A stretch of DNA of 5,561 nt from Opitutales bacterium (GTDB lineage: Bacteria > Verrucomicrobiota > Verrucomicrobiia > Opitutales > Intestinicryptomonadaceae). Positions 3,651-5,561 of the stretch are shown here, one piece after another; position 1 is the stretch's first letter, and the number at the start of each line of letters is the position of its first letter. The stretch spans positions 1 through 5,561 of the forward strand of contig JAGBOM010000152.1 of the NCBI GenBank assembly GCA_017633865.1, read 5' to 3'. A program made the translations under genes and the position numbers. The notes beneath the pieces are model-generated. The model ran no database searches and was not told where the DNA came from. It worked only from the letters and a program-made list of their open reading frames with translations.

Positions 3651-5561
3651 TTATTTTTTTTGAATTACGAACTTTACGTTGTCGATATGCCAGCCGAGAG
3701 CCTCGTTTTGAGAGTCCTCCTCGAAAAATCTCACCTTTACGTTGTCGCCGCCGTTAAGCTTTTTTACCTCGAGCTTGTTCGGCGTCCAACGCGAGCCGTC
3801 GCCCTTCAGCGGGGCGGAGGCCGCCTTCCTGCCGTTTATAAAGACCTCCGCCTTCGCGGATTTCGCCTTGCGCTGCCACGCCTCAAAGCTAAATACCGCC
3901 CTGCCGTTTTTAATGCCGGCGGGGATTTTAAAGCTTTGCGAAACCTCGTAGGGAGAGGGCCCGCCGCCGCCGATTTCCAAATGCTGGGTTGCGGGCTTGC
4001 CGGCGGAGTCCGTCTTGGGCGAATTCATAACGCCGCCCTGCCAAAGCTCTATGCCGCTTGTTGACGACCAGCCCGGCATGTCGCGGGTCGGGCAGCCGCC
4101 GGTAGAGCTTTGGATTGCGGGGTATTCAAAATCGCCGTTTATAATCAAATCGTACGGGTTTTCGGCCTTAAAGAGAGCCTCGTCCACGCTTTTTTCCTCG
4201 CGCGCGGGCTCGGAGAACTTCGGGGTTCGCGGGGGGAGCGGCGCGGGAACTTTCAGCTTCTTTGCGGCCGCGGCGGGGTTGTTTATCACTACGCGGAAGC
4301 CCACGTTGTAAACTTTTTGCCAATCCGGATAGCTGCGGCGCAGCGTTACCCTCGCCCACTTCGACCTGTCTCGCCAAGAGCCGCCGCGGGCGACTTTTTC
4401 GCCCCTGACGGGCTCGCCGCCCATGGTTTTTGTGTAGTCGTCGAGAGTCCATTCGGCGACGTTGCCGTTGATGTCGTAAAGGTTGAAGGGGCTGGGCGCG
4501 TAGCTGCCCACAGCCGCCGTCACAAGCTCGCCGTCGTTAAACTGCAAGTCCGCGGGGACGAACGCCATTTGCGGAGACGGGTTGTTCATGGGCTGCGGGT
4601 CTATGCCCATAACCGCGAACTTCTTTGTGGTGACGTCGGCGAGATTTTCGTAGGCGGAAAAGTCCGAGCCGATTTCGCCGAACCAAAAGTCTTTGTCGGA
4701 GCCCGCGCGCGCCGCCCACTCCCACTGCGCCTCTGTCGGCAGCGACACTTCAAGGCCGTATTTTTCGCCGAGCCATTTGCAGAACGCCTCCGCCTCCTTC
4801 CATGATACTCTGATTACGCTTTGGTCGGCCAAGTCGGCGTGGTAGCCGCGGTTGACGTGGTCTTTCCAATGCTTGTCGAAGTAGCCGGAATTGTGGTTTT
4901 TGTCGAACGCGGCGTACTGGGCGTTGGTGGTTTCAAAAGTCGCCATGTAAAACGGCTTGTCGATTTTTACTACGCGCGCGGGGCCCTCGTCGTAGAACCA
5001 GTCGTTGGTGCCCATCACAAAAGAGCCCGCGGGGATTAGCGAGAACCTCATGCTTACTCCGCCGCCCAAGTTTGCGACAAGCTCCGCGGGCAGGCTCGAG
5101 CCCTTTACGAGGGCCTTCGCCTTGTCCTCGTCAAAGGGGAATCCCGCGGCGCGCGGGGCTTTTTGCGCGTGCTTCTTTTCGGCGGGCGGCGGGACGAATT
5201 TCTGCTCGCCCGGGTCCCACGTAATAAGGTCGGGGTCGTCGAAGCGGTTGGCGTACTTGGCGAGGAATTTTTTGCGTTCGACGTCGCCGTTGTTGGGGAT
5301 TTCGGCGCGGACCTCCTTCCACGAGCCGATAAACGGGACGTTCAGGTCTATCCAAGTGTAGAGAATGTCCCAGGAATCCTTGTCTAAAACAACGCCGTGG
5401 TGGCCTTTTTTGAGCATCTGCACAAGCTCGCTGGTGTTGGCCTTGAACTCCGCGGGGGTGAGCAAATTCTGCGTGCTTTCGGGGCCCGAGCGGCGGACGT
5501 GCGGGTGCAAATCCATATAGGCCTGCGTAAAGTTCTTCCAGACGGGCTTGCCGCGCGCGAA
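3651..5561 (-). CDS. Multidomain FGE-sulfatase (SUMF1-like) protein with HzsA-like and jelly-roll modules, 5' end outside window
   Basis: The frame is open to the right edge. Residues FARGKPVWKNFTQAY precede the first in-window Met, and the region around that Met (LHPHVRRSGPES, TSELVQMLKKGHHGV, W.DLNVPF..SW) resembles the end of the hydrazine-synthase-alpha-like module often fused to FGE domains in Planctomycetota and Verrucomicrobiota. The ATG at 5514-5516 is therefore internal. Numbering from that Met, a Pro/Lys/Ala linker covers 105-145. The FGE-sulfatase domain covers about 152-411: IPAGSFVMGTNDWFYDEGP, VSWKEAEAFCKWL, LPTEAQWEWAARAG, LYDINGNVAEW, ARGGSWRD and NVGFRVV. The Cys pair that binds copper in formylglycine-generating enzymes is absent (GGSWRDRSKWA has none), so sulfatase activation is unlikely. 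A second Pro-rich linker (412-450) leads to a jelly-roll-like domain (453-621) starting INGDFE.P with MPGW..TSGIEL, akin to DUF642/carbohydrate-binding folds, and ending GWHIDNVKF. It is probably exported; the signal would lie outside. The substrate is unknown. Confidence 0.88.
   Translation of the reverse strand, partial: FARGKPVWKNFTQAYMDLHPHVRRSGPESTQNLLTPAEFKANTSELVQMLKKGHHGVVLDKDSWDILYTWIDLNVPFIGSWKEVRAEIPNNGDVERKKFLAKYANRFDDPDLITWDPGEQKFVPPPAEKKHAQKAPRAAGFPFDEDKAKALVKGSSLPAELVANLGGGVSMRFSLIPAGSFVMGTNDWFYDEGPARVVKIDKPFYMATFETTNAQYAAFDKNHNSGYFDKHWKDHVNRGYHADLADQSVIRVSWKEAEAFCKWLGEKYGLEVSLPTEAQWEWAARAGSDKDFWFGEIGSDFSAYENLADVTTKKFAVMGIDPQPMNNPSPQMAFVPADLQFNDGELVTAAVGSYAPSPFNLYDINGNVAEWTLDDYTKTMGGEPVRGEKVARGGSWRDRSKWARVTLRRSYPDWQKVYNVGFRVVINNPAAAAKKLKVPAPLPPRTPKFSEPAREEKSVDEALFKAENPYDLIINGDFEYPAIQSSTGGCPTRDMPGWSSTSGIELWQGGVMNSPKTDSAGKPATQHLEIGGGGPSPYEVSQSFKIPAGIKNGRAVFSFEAWQRKAKSAKAEVFINGRKAASAPLKGDGSRWTPNKLEVKKLNGGDNVKVRFFEEDSQNEALGWHIDNVKFVIQKK

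Noticed and set aside
4110..4805. Plus-strand open frame of 231 codons opposite the FGE-domain gene
   Set aside because: It is antisense to a region with clear FGE motifs and has no recognisable protein features or ribosome binding site.

Overview
The window looks like a chromosomal stretch from a member of the Planctomycetota-Verrucomicrobiota-Lentisphaerota superphylum, most likely a Verrucomicrobiota (Opitutae-like) bacterium. This is inferred from gene content, not from a marker gene. The clues are a secreted beta-repeat protein ending in a PEP-CTERM/exosortase sorting tail (VPEP, hydrophobic helix, RRRK), and a large protein joining the end of a hydrazine-synthase-alpha-like module, an FGE-sulfatase (SUMF1-type) domain and a jelly-roll domain. 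Coding DNA is GC-rich and the spacers are AT-rich. Start signals are often weak in Shine-Dalgarno character.

Layout: (1) 2-1285, plus strand: a PEP-CTERM surface protein cut by the left window edge inside its signal peptide and interrupted by one in-frame TGA at 659-661. Homologous-looking sequence continues in the same frame to a complete sorting tail. A rho-independent terminator follows at 1312-1350. (2) 1286-1677: a gene-free convergent spacer packed with short perfect hairpins. It also holds the minus-strand terminator (1599-1623) of the next gene. (3) 1678-1908, minus: a 76-residue exported, Lys/Ala-rich protein with eight cysteines spaced roughly every seven residues. (4) 1997-2575, minus: a gamma-class carbonic anhydrase-like left-handed beta-helix protein with the three zinc histidines intact. 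(5) 2794-3597, minus: an IclR-family regulator with its own terminator (2740-2764) and an AT-rich upstream region that could hold a promoter and operator. (6) 3651-5561, minus: the large FGE-domain protein, open to the right edge, so its true start lies outside the window.

The four minus-strand genes lie head to tail, but terminator-like hairpins and gaps of 53-218 bases suggest mostly separate transcription units rather than one tight operon. No pathway clearly links them. The FGE-like protein, the PEP-CTERM protein and the Cys-rich peptide are probably all exported or surface-associated. The carbonic anhydrase-like protein and the IclR regulator are cytoplasmic. The points most worth a second look are the broken PEP-CTERM gene, the hairpin-rich spacer, the heptad-cysteine peptide, and the FGE-like domain that has lost its catalytic cysteine pair.
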